From the NCBI RefSeq assembly GCF_012910805.1, contig NZ_WTVK01000035.1:1-61001 (forward strand): a DNA stretch of 61,001 nt, read 5' to 3'. The translations under genes were made by a program, and so were the position numbers. This DNA comes from Aromatoleum evansii (GTDB lineage: Bacteria > Pseudomonadota > Gammaproteobacteria > Burkholderiales > Rhodocyclaceae). This document shows, piece by piece, positions 14,473 to 22,934 of the stretch; position 1 is the stretch's first letter; every line of letters begins with the position of its first letter. The notes beneath the pieces are model-generated. The model was given only the letters and a program-made list of their open reading frames with translations, made no database searches and was not told the DNA's origin.

Positions 14473-16026
14473 ATGAACACGATCTTCAGCACCGCCGACG
14501 GTCTCGACGACATGACCGACGACGATACTCAACCGACGGAACAGCCCGGGCGGCCGTCGCGCTCGCTGTCGCTCCGCGCGAAGGGGATCATCGCCTTCAT
14601 CCTGATGGTTGCGTACTCGCTGCTGATCGGCGTATCCACCGAAACGCAGCGGCAGGGCCTGCTCAGAGTGGTCGATGAACTCGAGATGGCCCATCGCACC
14701 GAAGCCCAGCTCCTCGAGATCAACACCTCGATGGCGCGCACGCTGTTCGCGGTGAACATGAGCTTCTCCGACGACGACCTGGCATCGTCGGCAATCCGCT
14801 CCATGATCGAGGTGGAAGCCAGTCTGTCCCTGCTCGAAGCGATACAGAACCGCCATCCGACGGTCCTCATGCTTTCCGGGAAGCTGCATGCCCTGGTGCG
14901 CGACCTCGCGCAATCGCCGACCCTCAGCACGCTCGATGTGGCACGCTCGACGCTCAACGAGCTGATCATCGAACTCGATGGCGTGACCAAGAACGCTCAC
15001 GCGCACCGGCTGAAGCTGCTCGACCAGTACCGCGAAAATTACGATCGCATTACACTCAGCAGTTTGGCCATGCTCGTGATCGGACTGATCCTGGTCGGCG
15101 CGGTTACTGCGATATTTTTCAGCCGCCTGACCTGGGACATCCGCAAGCTCGAAGCGCATGCACACGGGATCGTGAACGGAAACCGCGATGCGCCTCTGCC
15201 GGTCACGCGCAATGACGAACTGGGAACGCTGATGCACGCCGTCAACCGCATGCAGCAGGATCTGCGCGAGCGCGAGCGGCACATCGAGCGCGCGCGCCTC
15301 GAGCAGTTCCATCGCGAAAAGATGGTGGCTGTCGGCTCGCTCGCCGCGCAACTCGCGCATGAGATCAACAATCCAATCGCTGCGATCACCGGAGTGGCCA
15401 GCGCGATGAGCCAGGTACAGCAATCACAGCAATGCCCCAACCACGGTGTTTCCTGCCACCCCGGGCTGATACTCGAGCAGGCACGGCGCATCTCGGCCAT
15501 CACGCGGCAGATCGCCGACTTCACGCGACCACAGGCCCAGCGCCCGGAATTGCTCAACCTCAATGAACTCGTGAGCAACACCTGCGCCTTCGTGAGCTAC
15601 GACCGGCGCTTCCGGCGCATCGCGATGACCACCGAGCTCGACGGAGAGATGCCGGCCTTGAGGGCGATCGGCGATCACCTGACACAAGTGCTGATGAACC
15701 TCCTGTTCAACGCTGCGGATGCCCTCGAGGACATGCCGGCTGATCACCCCGCGAGGATCCTCGTACGCACGCAGGCACTCGAGCACGAGGCGTTGGTGGA
15801 GATCACGGACAACGGCGCCGGCGCGGACGCCGATACGCTCGTAAAGGTGTTCGACGAGTACTTCACGACAAAACCGGCCGGAAAGGGCACCGGCCTGGGA
15901 CTTTCCCTCAGCCGCGAACTGATCGAGGATGCGGGGGGCTCCCTCACGCTCGATTCCGAACCCGGCAAGGGCGCGACTGCACGCATTCGCCTGCCCCTGC
16001 GCCCGAACGGGCAAACTGACAACTGA
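14473..16026 (+). CDS. Membrane sensor histidine kinase (NtrB-type partner of the sigma54 regulator)
   Basis: A 517-residue kinase: membrane segment about 38-54, periplasmic helical domain about 58-193, second membrane segment about 195-215, HAMP (216-270), then the H-box LAHEINNP with the phosphorylated His at about 296. ATPase motifs follow: N box 'LMNLLFNAADAL', G1 'DNGAG', F 'VFDEYFTTKP', G2 'GKGTGLGLS'. Between H-box and N box there is an odd insert QQCPNHGVSCHPG with Cys321, His324, Cys328 and His329, which could bind metal or heme or respond to redox state. The response regulator follows 32 bases later. The pair sits in the centre of the cytochrome locus and is the obvious candidate to control it. 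Confidence 0.9.
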   Translation: MNTIFSTADGLDDMTDDDTQPTEQPGRPSRSLSLRAKGIIAFILMVAYSLLIGVSTETQRQGLLRVVDELEMAHRTEAQLLEINTSMARTLFAVNMSFSDDDLASSAIRSMIEVEASLSLLEAIQNRHPTVLMLSGKLHALVRDLAQSPTLSTLDVARSTLNELIIELDGVTKNAHAHRLKLLDQYRENYDRITLSSLAMLVIGLILVGAVTAIFFSRLTWDIRKLEAHAHGIVNGNRDAPLPVTRNDELGTLMHAVNRMQQDLRERERHIERARLEQFHREKMVAVGSLAAQLAHEINNPIAAITGVASAMSQVQQSQQCPNHGVSCHPGLILEQARRISAITRQIADFTRPQAQRPELLNLNELVSNTCAFVSYDRRFRRIAMTTELDGEMPALRAIGDHLTQVLMNLLFNAADALEDMPADHPARILVRTQALEHEALVEITDNGAGADADTLVKVFDEYFTTKPAGKGTGLGLSLSRELIEDAGGSLTLDSEPGKGATARIRLPLRPNGQTDN

Positions 16027-16058
16027 ACTGGACAGCATCCACATCACAAGGGAATTCG

Positions 16059-17474
16059 ATGCACATACTGGTCATCGACGACGAGCGCGCCGTCCGGGAG
16101 ATTCTCGCTGACGCCTGTCGGCAGGCGGGCTACTCCGTCGACGAGGCGCGCAATTGCACTGAAGCCGCATCCAAGCTTGTCCGAGGAGACGTCGACCTGG
16201 CACTTTGCGACATCAAGATGCCCGACGGCAACGGTGTCGATCTCATGCGGTCGATCAAGGAGTCGGGGGTCGAGACCAACTTCATCATGGTCACGGCATT
16301 CGCCTCGATGGAATCGGCGGTGGAGGCGCTCCGACTGGGGGCGTCCGACTACGTGACGAAGCCGTTCAACGTCGAGGAGCTGTTGCACCGCGTGCAACAG
16401 ATCGCCGCACTGCGCGGACTGCGCGAGGAAAACCGCGTTCTGCGCAAGTTCGCCAAGGCAGACTCGGACAAGTTCCGCTTCACTTCGCCCTCCATGGCCG
16501 CCGTCGAGCGGCTTGCCGGCAAGGTCGCACCGACCGACAGCACGGTTCTGATCACCGGCGAGTCCGGAACCGGCAAGGGAGTTCTCGCCCGCCTGATCCA
16601 CGAGCAGAGTCGGCGCAGCGAACACCTGTTCCTTCCGGTCAACTGCAGCGCCATTCCCGAAACGCTGATGGAGGCGGAGTTCTTCGGCCACACCAAGGGG
16701 GCCTTCACGGGCGCCGACAAGGCACGCAAGGGCCTGTTCCTCCAGGCCGACCTCGGGACTCTCTTCCTCGACGAGGTCGGCGAACTGCCGATGCTCATGC
16801 AGACCAAGCTCCTGCACGCCATCGAGGAAAAGGAAATCCGTGCCGTCGGCAGCGAACAGTCGCGTCGCGTCGACTGTCGCATCATTGCGGCGACCAACCG
16901 CGACCTGAGCCAGATGGTCAAGGAGGGCACTTTCCGCGAGGACCTCTTCTTCCGCCTGAGCATGTTCCACATCCACATCCCCCCCTTGCGGGAGCGCCAG
17001 GAAGATATCCGCGGCCTCATTCGCTTTATCCTCGACCGCGCGCGCGACCAGCGCGACGCGGCGACCTGCCTGACCGTATCCGACGAGGTTGAACGACTGC
17101 TGATCGGCTACCCGTGGCCGGGCAACGTTCGCCAGATGGAAAACGTCATCAATCGCGCATGCATTCTTGCCGAGGACAATTGCATCACCCTTGATGACCT
17201 TCCGCCCGAGATTGCGCGCACCGTTTCGCTCGCAACGGCCCATGGCACATCCATTGCTACCCAGCGGAGCTTGCGCGACCAGTTGCGCGACTTCGAGGCG
17301 AGCGTGATCTACCGCATGCTGGATGAAACTGGCGGAGACAGGCGCACGGCGGCCCAGAAACTCGGGATCGGGCTGTCGAGCCTCTACCGGAAGCTGGAGG
17401 AGTTTGAGGCATTTGGCATTCACAGGAGCGGCGCTGGCAATACCGGCTCGGCTCACGACTCCAACTTCGACTAA
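16059..17474 (+). CDS. NtrC-family sigma54-dependent response regulator
   Basis: A 471-residue regulator with three domains. The receiver (1-120) has acidic residues D7/D8, phospho-acceptor D51 ('LCDIKMPDG') and K101. The AAA+ domain (about 143-375) has Walker A GESGTGKG (167-174), the sigma54-contacting loop GAFTGA (214-219), Walker B 'TLFLDEVGEL' and the arginine-finger region 'FREDLFFRL'. A C-terminal Fis-type helix-turn-helix (about 427-452, 'RRTAAQKLGIGLSSLYRKL') binds DNA. It needs RpoN-dependent promoters, and such promoters with upstream palindromes are found before the neighbouring cytochrome, ccmC2 and Sel1 operons. Only an 11-base gap separates it from the next gene. Confidence 0.93.
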   Translation: MHILVIDDERAVREILADACRQAGYSVDEARNCTEAASKLVRGDVDLALCDIKMPDGNGVDLMRSIKESGVETNFIMVTAFASMESAVEALRLGASDYVTKPFNVEELLHRVQQIAALRGLREENRVLRKFAKADSDKFRFTSPSMAAVERLAGKVAPTDSTVLITGESGTGKGVLARLIHEQSRRSEHLFLPVNCSAIPETLMEAEFFGHTKGAFTGADKARKGLFLQADLGTLFLDEVGELPMLMQTKLLHAIEEKEIRAVGSEQSRRVDCRIIAATNRDLSQMVKEGTFREDLFFRLSMFHIHIPPLRERQEDIRGLIRFILDRARDQRDAATCLTVSDEVERLLIGYPWPGNVRQMENVINRACILAEDNCITLDDLPPEIARTVSLATAHGTSIATQRSLRDQLRDFEASVIYRMLDETGGDRRTAAQKLGIGLSSLYRKLEEFEAFGIHRSGAGNTGSAHDSNFD

Positions 17475-17484
17475 GGAAGCCTGA

Positions 17485-18141
17485 ATGAAATCTCTCGGAA
17501 CTGGGAATTTAGTTCTCACTTTCAGACAGCTGTTTGCGACCTGCGCATTGCTCGTTGCGTCGTCGGTTGCCTATGGGAGCAGCGAGGACGACTACAAAAA
17601 GGGCTTGGCTGCCTACGATGCCGGCGACCTCGTCGGCGCGATGGTCCCACTGAAGCAGGCCGCGGACGAAGGCCACGCCGGCGCCCAGGCGCTTTACGGG
17701 ACCATTCTCGACAGCGCGGAACTCGATGACCAGGCGGTGCTTTACTTACGTAAGTCTGCCGATCAGCAGAACTCGGAAGGCCAGTACGGTCTGGCCAAGA
17801 TGTTCATGACGGGCGAAGGCGTCACCGCCGACTTCGGCGAAGCCAACAAGCTCATGCGCGCCGCGGCGGCGCAAGGACATCGCAGCGCCATCATCACGCT
17901 GGGTCTCGCCTATATCGCAGGTGACGCGCGTTTCGAGGCCAGTGACAAGACCAGCCCGGAAGCCCGCGACTTCATCCTCAAGGCAGGCGAGTTCGGGGAG
18001 CTTACGGCCGTCGAGGCGGTCGCTCGCGCCTACCGGGAAGGCGCCTTCGGCATCGCGCCCGACTCCGCCAAGGCCAAGGAATGGGACGAAAAGCTCGCCA
18101 AGATCCGTGGCGCGCAGCGCAAGAAGGGAGACAGACGATGA
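17485..18141 (+). CDS. Sel1-repeat exported protein (second)
   Basis: A 218-residue protein with a signal peptide (cleavage near YGS, about residue 31) and four to five Sel1 repeats ('GAQALYGTILDSAELDDQAVLYL', 'EGQYGLAKMFMTGEGVTADFGEA' type units). GGAAGC precedes the ATG. It continues the regulator operon and overlaps the following cytochrome gene (ATGA). It probably acts as a periplasmic partner-binding solenoid like the protein at 13693. Confidence 0.82.
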   Translation: MKSLGTGNLVLTFRQLFATCALLVASSVAYGSSEDDYKKGLAAYDAGDLVGAMVPLKQAADEGHAGAQALYGTILDSAELDDQAVLYLRKSADQQNSEGQYGLAKMFMTGEGVTADFGEANKLMRAAAAQGHRSAIITLGLAYIAGDARFEASDKTSPEARDFILKAGEFGELTAVEAVARAYREGAFGIAPDSAKAKEWDEKLAKIRGAQRKKGDRR

Positions 18142-18446
18142 TCCGCTCAGCAGTCGCGCTCGTCTGCGCCGTGTTTTCCGTGCTCACGAGTCCCGCACAG
18201 GCGGCCAACGTGATGGCGGGCCAGCAGATCTACATGCAGTACTGCGTCGGTTGCCACGGCGTCGGAGGCCAGGCCGTGCTACCCAATGCACCGCACTTTT
18301 CCCGGGGTGAGCGGCTGATGCAACCCGATACCATGCTCATGATGTCCATCCGGACTGGCAAGCAGTCCATGCCTTCGTTCAACGGCATCCTTCGCGATCA
18401 GCAAATTCTTGACGTAATCGCCTATCTACGGACCCTTCAACGATGA
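18138..18446 (+). CDS. Class I monoheme cytochrome c
   Basis: A 102-residue exported cytochrome: signal peptide (cleaved after AQA near residue 20), one heme motif CVGCH (36-40) and a later methionine ('KQSMPSFNGIL') expected as the distal ligand, followed by the usual C-terminal helix 'DVIAYLRTLQ'. This is the typical small soluble periplasmic carrier with a fairly high potential, unlike the bis-histidine triheme proteins nearby. It overlaps both neighbours (ATGA at each end), so it is tightly coupled with the Sel1 and propeller genes. Confidence 0.92.
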   Translation: MIRSAVALVCAVFSVLTSPAQAANVMAGQQIYMQYCVGCHGVGGQAVLPNAPHFSRGERLMQPDTMLMMSIRTGKQSMPSFNGILRDQQILDVIAYLRTLQR

Positions 18447-19516
18447 CCCTAGACCTGCAACACGCTCGGCGCGCTCTGGCCGCCGTCGGTTTGTCCCTCA
18501 CCTGTTTCAGCAGCACCGCTCTCGCGCAGGCAACGGCCGCGGACTATCGCGTACGCGAGACGTTCAATGTCGGCGACACCGTGTACGTGCGTGCACTTAC
18601 CGTCGAAAAAAATACGATGTGGGTAGGCACCTCGGCCGGCGTGCATGAGATCGACCTCGCCACGCGAAAGCCGCGCAATACCTTCACCCGTGCCGACGGC
18701 CTGGCAAACGAATACGTGTTTGCGGTCGGCATCGACAGCCAGGGCTACAAGTGGTTCGGAACGAACGCCGGTGGGGCCTCGCGCTACAAGGACGGCAAGT
18801 GGAAGACCTATTTCCCCATGCACGGCCTGGCCGACTACTGGATCTACTCCTACGCCAATGACAAGGACGGCAACCTCTGGATCGGCACCTGGGCGGGCGT
18901 CAATCACTTCAACGTCAAGACCGGGGAGTTCAAGAAGTACGTCAAGGAGCTGATCAACGAGTGGGTGTACGGGCTCGACGTGGATGCCAAGGGGCGCGCG
19001 TGGTTCGCGACCGAAGGCGGCGTGTCGATGTTCGACGGCAAGACCTGGAAGTCGTGGACCCACAAGGACGGCCTCGGCGCACCGAACGCAGACCAGCTCC
19101 CTGCGTCGAGCAATACCGGCCTCGGTACCCGTTCGCGCCACGACCTCACGACCATGGAACACGGTCAGCCGACCTACAACCCGAACTATTCCTTCGCAAT
19201 GCATATCGACCCTCAGGGCAACGCATGGGTCGGCACATGGGGCGGCGGGGTCGCGCGCTTCGACGGGAAGACCTGGACGAACTACAACAGCAAGGACGGC
19301 CTCGTCGGGAATATCGTGTACTCGATCGCACAGGACAAGCAAGGCGTGTTCTGGTTCGGAACGGACAAGGGCGTATCGCGTTTCGACGGCAAGAAGTGGC
19401 AGTCATACACGACCAAGGAAGGCCTGCTTGATTCCCACGTCTATACGATCGCCGCTACCGACAACGGTGACATCTGGGTTGGCACACGTCGCGGCGTGGC
19501 AATCATCGGCAAGTAA
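18443..19516 (+). CDS. Exported 'regulator propeller' protein (copy 1)
   Basis: A 357-residue exported protein (signal peptide 1 to about 29). The mature part consists of repeated Reg_prop-type blades: 'NLWIGTWAGVNHFN', 'RAWFATEGGVSMFDG', 'NAWVGTWGGGVARFDG', 'VFWFGTDKGVSRFDG', 'DIWVGTRRGVAII', each followed by a 'W..YT..DGL' stretch. These blades normally form the sensor of hybrid two-component proteins; here there is no membrane or kinase part. It is strongly similar in blade design to the gene at 19597. Possible roles are ligand sensing for the nearby kinase or a docking scaffold for cytochromes. Confidence 0.85.
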   Translation: MTLDLQHARRALAAVGLSLTCFSSTALAQATAADYRVRETFNVGDTVYVRALTVEKNTMWVGTSAGVHEIDLATRKPRNTFTRADGLANEYVFAVGIDSQGYKWFGTNAGGASRYKDGKWKTYFPMHGLADYWIYSYANDKDGNLWIGTWAGVNHFNVKTGEFKKYVKELINEWVYGLDVDAKGRAWFATEGGVSMFDGKTWKSWTHKDGLGAPNADQLPASSNTGLGTRSRHDLTTMEHGQPTYNPNYSFAMHIDPQGNAWVGTWGGGVARFDGKTWTNYNSKDGLVGNIVYSIAQDKQGVFWFGTDKGVSRFDGKKWQSYTTKEGLLDSHVYTIAATDNGDIWVGTRRGVAIIGK

Positions 19517-19596
19517 ATGAGCAATCAGACTCGTCCCGGCCCGGCTCGGATATCGCGCTCCGGACGACAATCGGAACTTAAAGTGGAGTCTTTCGC

Positions 19597-20799
19597 ATGA
19601 GTTACAAAGTTGCAGCCGTCGCCACCATCGTCGGCGCCGTCGCGATCGTCGGCGCATATACGCTGGGCCAGCAGCAGAGCAAGGCGCCGTCGCCCGCACC
19701 CGTCGCCAGCGCACCGGCCGGCACCCACGCCGCGACCGGCGGACAGGAAGTTCGCGAAGGAAAGGTGGGCGTCGATCCGAACGAAAAATTCACCCACTTC
19801 CGCGTCGGCAACAAGAACGTAAAGAAGATCTATGCGGATCAGGGCGTAGTCTGGGTCGCCACCTCCGGAGGCGTCATCCGTTACGACACACGCACCGACA
19901 AGTTCAAGCTCTACGACAACCAGACCGGACTGCTGTCGAACGGCATGTTCTACGTTGGCCGCGTCCAGGGCAAGATCACCGTGGGTACGTACGGCGGCGG
20001 AATGTCCATGCTCGACGAGGCCACGGGCACCTGGGAAACCTACAACATCCCCGAGGGACTCGGAGATGCGTTCGTTTACGACGTGGTTGAAACGCGCACG
20101 GGCGACATCTGGATCGCCACCTGGTCCGGCGTGAATCGCGTGCGCGGCGGAAAGCTCAAGGATCCGTCGGCCTGGGAACTCTACACCGTCGAGAACACCG
20201 ACGGCGGCCTGCCCAACGACTGGGTGTACGGCCTGGCGGAGGGCAAGAACGGCGAGATGTGGCTTGCCACCGAAGGCGGGATGGCACGCTTTGTCGAGGG
20301 CAAGTGGGATAACTGGAACCACGCACGCGGGATCGGGGCGGATTACGAGAGGGTGAAGCAGGCGATCACGTTCAAGAGCGACCCCGCGAAGGAATCGCTG
20401 CACCACGCGCAACAGAAGCGCGAGATGGGACTCGAAGGGATCGATCAGGCTTACAACCCGAACTACATCATCTCGCTGGTCGTCGACGCCGATGGCACCG
20501 TGTGGTCCGGCACCTGGGGTGGCGGCCTGGCCCACTTCGACGGCGAGAAGTGGACGAATTACACGACGACCGAAGGCCTGCCCGGCAACCATGTCTTCAT
20601 GCTGCACCGCGATCAGCAGAACCGCCTGTGGGTGGGCACGAACAGCGGTCTTGCAGTCAAGGAAGGCAACCAGTTCCGCATCATGAAGTCTTCCGATGGC
20701 CTGTTCAACGACACCGTGTTCTCGATGACGACGACCAAGGAAGGCGACCTCTGGATCGGCAGCTACGGCGGGGTGGCGCATATCCGCCCGGCCAGCTGA
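19597..20799 (+). CDS. Membrane-anchored 'regulator propeller' protein (copy 2)
   Basis: A 400-residue protein with an N-terminal hydrophobic segment (about 4-22) followed by an Ala/Pro linker, so it may stay anchored rather than be cleaved. Blades are of the same Reg_prop type as the previous gene ('VVWVATSGGVIRYD', 'DIWIATWSGVNRV', 'EMWLATEGGMARF', 'TVWSGTWGGGLAHFDG', 'RLWVGTNSGLAV', 'DLWIGSYGGVAHI'). The central insert 'AYNPNYI' corresponds to 'TYNPNYS' in copy 1, confirming a duplication. A ribosome-binding site GTGGAG is 9 bases before the ATG. It ends the locus and is followed by a strong terminator. Confidence 0.85.
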   Translation: MSYKVAAVATIVGAVAIVGAYTLGQQQSKAPSPAPVASAPAGTHAATGGQEVREGKVGVDPNEKFTHFRVGNKNVKKIYADQGVVWVATSGGVIRYDTRTDKFKLYDNQTGLLSNGMFYVGRVQGKITVGTYGGGMSMLDEATGTWETYNIPEGLGDAFVYDVVETRTGDIWIATWSGVNRVRGGKLKDPSAWELYTVENTDGGLPNDWVYGLAEGKNGEMWLATEGGMARFVEGKWDNWNHARGIGADYERVKQAITFKSDPAKESLHHAQQKREMGLEGIDQAYNPNYIISLVVDADGTVWSGTWGGGLAHFDGEKWTNYTTTEGLPGNHVFMLHRDQQNRLWVGTNSGLAVKEGNQFRIMKSSDGLFNDTVFSMTTTKEGDLWIGSYGGVAHIRPAS

Positions 20800-20830
20800 G
20801 CCAGCGGTCAGACCCTTCACCGTATCACCA

Positions 20831-20861
20831 AGCCGCCCCAACACCCGGGGCGGCTTTTTTT
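20831..20861 (+). terminator. Rho-independent terminator ending the cytochrome/propeller locus
   Basis: AGCCGCCCC (20831-20839) pairs perfectly with GGGGCGGCT (20847-20855) around a 7-base loop, followed by a run of seven T. Confidence 0.93.
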
Positions 20862-21127
20862 CGCCCCGCGGATTGCTTGAAGCGACGACCGGCTGCCCTC
20901 GCTGCTCCGTGTCCGCAGCCTGACCAGCGCCCCCACCTGTCGTCCGGCTTGAGGCCGTTGAGGGCACAGGATCACGGGTTGTTGGCGGCATGGAGGATGC
21001 GGGCAGCGGCGACCCTCGACGAGGATTCGCGCGGTGCACCGGCGGGCCGGATCGTCGCATCCGCCTTCGATGGTGTCGCCCCCGCGGGCGACGGCGATCG
21101 CTGGTCTCCCCCTGCCGGGCGCATAAA
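20862..21127. other. Non-coding stretch between converging operons
   Basis: Together with its flanking terminators this fills the 386-base gap between the propeller gene and ccmI. I see only a small hairpin (GTCGCCC 21075-21081 with GGGCGAC 21086-21092). Short open frames are present but lack coding character or a known family. Confidence 0.5.
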
Positions 21128-21162
21128 CAAAAAGGGCGTGGCGCCAACGGCACCACGCCCTT
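21128..21162 (-). terminator. Rho-independent terminator of the ccm operon
   Basis: On the minus strand AAGGGCGTGG (21162-21153) pairs with CCACGCCCTT (21141-21132) around an 11-base loop, followed by TTTTTGTT. It lies 24 bases after the ccmI stop. Confidence 0.92.
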
Positions 21163-21185
21163 ACCCTTCGACGGTCGCTGGTGGC

Positions 21186-22457
21186 TTACTTGCGCACGCG
21201 GTCGATCACGATGCTGACGCCTTGGGCGTCGGGCGCGACGAGCACGGTCTGGCTCTCGAGATCGCCCGCAGCGGCGGTCGCGCCGCCTCCCTTCGAGACG
21301 CGTGCGCCGACGGCGATCTGTTCGGGCAACGGCCCTTGGGACATCCGCTGGGCGTTGGTGAAATCGAACTCGACCGGCAACTCGCCTGCACGCATGCGCA
21401 ACGCGGCGATCGGCATTCCGCCCTGCAGCGGACGCGCGAACACGAAGACGGTCGCGTCGCTGCCGGCCTGTTGCACGAGCTCGGGTGCGAGACTCAGGCG
21501 ACCGCGAAGCGTTAGAGGCGCCGAGGCGGCCGAGCCTTCATCGCGCGCAGCAGGCGCCCCGATTCCCGCCATCTGCGCACCCGCGGGCGGGTTCAAAGCG
21601 GCCATCCCACCCTTGGCGCGAGCTTCGTTGATACTCGCGAGAATCGAGCTGTACGCACCGTCACCGGGCGACATGGAGGCGAGGATCTTCTCCCATTGAG
21701 CGGAGGCGCTCGCGTAGTCGTGCCGGACGAATGCCGAGGTGCCGGAGAGGGCCAGCGCCTTGACGTGATTCGGCGCCAGTTCGAGCGCGCGCGCGATGAG
21801 CCGGTCGGGGTCGCCCTCGAACTTGCGCCCGGCGGCGCCGGCCAGCAGGTCCGCCCAATCAGCGAGGATGTCCGGATGATCCGGGATCTTCGCGCCGATC
21901 TTGGCCCAGGTCGCCATGGCGCCCTGGAAATTCTGCATCACGGCAAACGAACGCCCGAGCATCATCCAGCCCTGTACGTCGTCAGGCTGACGCTCGAGCC
22001 GGTCGGCAAGCTGAACCACCATTGCCTGCATCTGTTCGGGCGTGATCTGGTGACCGGCCTCGGGCGCAGGTCTGGCGCTGGCCGGATCCAGTCCTTCGGG
22101 CGTGCCGAGCACCAGGTACACCGCCACCGCAAGAACCGGGACGGCAAACACCACACCAAGCGCCCACCCACGCGCGGGGGCGACGTCGACGCCGGCCTCG
22201 GTGGTGCCGGCCTCCGTCAGCGCGCGCTGCTCGAGTTCCTCGCGGGAACGCTTGTAGTCGGCTTCCGCGATGCGGCCTGCGGCATGGTCGGCCTCGAGCT
22301 CGGCCAATTGTTCGCGCAGCACGATCAGTACGGTGCGGACCTGTTCCTGACGTGCAGCATGTTCGCGCGCCTTTGCGCCCGCGCCCAACATGGGCGGGAT
22401 CACGAGCAGCAGGGCGCCGGCCACCAGCAAGGTGGCCAGGATCAGGAAAACGGTCAC
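21186..22457 (-). CDS. ccmI: Cytochrome c maturation protein CcmI
   Basis: A 423-residue protein with membrane segments near residues 2-22 and 97-117, separated by a cytoplasmic helical loop (coiled-coil, 'LREQLAELEADHAAGRIAEA'), then a periplasmic TPR region (about 150-290) and a C-terminal beta domain. This is the CcmI (CycH) layout: the TPR part binds the C-terminal helix of apocytochromes and passes them to CcmFH. The start overlaps the ccmH stop (ATGA). Last gene of ccmABCDEFGHI. Confidence 0.92.
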   Translation of the reverse strand: MTVFLILATLLVAGALLLVIPPMLGAGAKAREHAARQEQVRTVLIVLREQLAELEADHAAGRIAEADYKRSREELEQRALTEAGTTEAGVDVAPARGWALGVVFAVPVLAVAVYLVLGTPEGLDPASARPAPEAGHQITPEQMQAMVVQLADRLERQPDDVQGWMMLGRSFAVMQNFQGAMATWAKIGAKIPDHPDILADWADLLAGAAGRKFEGDPDRLIARALELAPNHVKALALSGTSAFVRHDYASASAQWEKILASMSPGDGAYSSILASINEARAKGGMAALNPPAGAQMAGIGAPAARDEGSAASAPLTLRGRLSLAPELVQQAGSDATVFVFARPLQGGMPIAALRMRAGELPVEFDFTNAQRMSQGPLPEQIAVGARVSKGGGATAAAGDLESQTVLVAPDAQGVSIVIDRVRK

Positions 22458-22930
22458 GAGCGGGACTCCTGGGAAGGTTTGGCAGTGCCATCAAGCAGGG
22501 CGGCAGCGCGGGCATGCTCCTCCGCGCTCAGGGGCGGAGGAGCCTCGCGGACGCGCCTGCGCAGGCGCCAGCCGAGCCATCCGGCACCGGCGACGAGCAA
22601 TAGCGCCGGCCCGAGCCAGAGCAGCATCGTCGTCGCATTGAACGGCGGCAGGTAGAGAACGAAATCGCCATAACGGGCGACGAGATAGTCGACGACCGCC
22701 GCTTCGTCCTTGCCCGCGAGGAACTGCTCGCGGACCTGGTTGCGCAGGTCGACTGCCAGCGGAGCATTGGACTCCGCGATCGACTGGTTCTGGCAAACGA
22801 GGCAGCGCAGGTCGTGCGACAGGCGCATCACGCGCTCTTCGAGGGCGGGATCGTCGGCGACCGGCGCCGCTTCCCCGGCGTGGCCCGCGAAGGGCAGCGA
22901 CAGCGCCGCAACAAGCGCCAGGCGGCGCAT
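22454..22930 (-). CDS. ccmH: Cytochrome c maturation thiol protein CcmH
   Basis: A 158-residue protein with a signal peptide, the active-site motif RCLVCQNQ that reduces apocytochrome thiols, and a C-terminal membrane anchor (about residues 90-112). I chose the ATG at 22930, four bases after the ccmG stop, since it gives a clean signal peptide (MRRLALVAALSLPFAGHA); an earlier in-frame ATG at 22960 would overlap ccmG. Confidence 0.93.
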   Translation of the reverse strand: MRRLALVAALSLPFAGHAGEAAPVADDPALEERVMRLSHDLRCLVCQNQSIAESNAPLAVDLRNQVREQFLAGKDEAAVVDYLVARYGDFVLYLPPFNATTMLLWLGPALLLVAGAGWLGWRLRRRVREAPPPLSAEEHARAAALLDGTAKPSQESRS

Positions 22931-22934
22931 CAGC

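Noticed and set aside
19547-19562. GG-N10-GC upstream of the second propeller gene (CGGCTCGGATATCGCG)
   Set aside because: Spacing is right but the -12 core is TCGC, the -24 core is poor, and no palindrome lies upstream; chance is likely in GC-rich DNA.
20990-21217. Small open frame in the ccmI/propeller intergenic region
   Set aside because: No ribosome-binding site, no recognisable family, and it runs across the ccm terminator hairpin.
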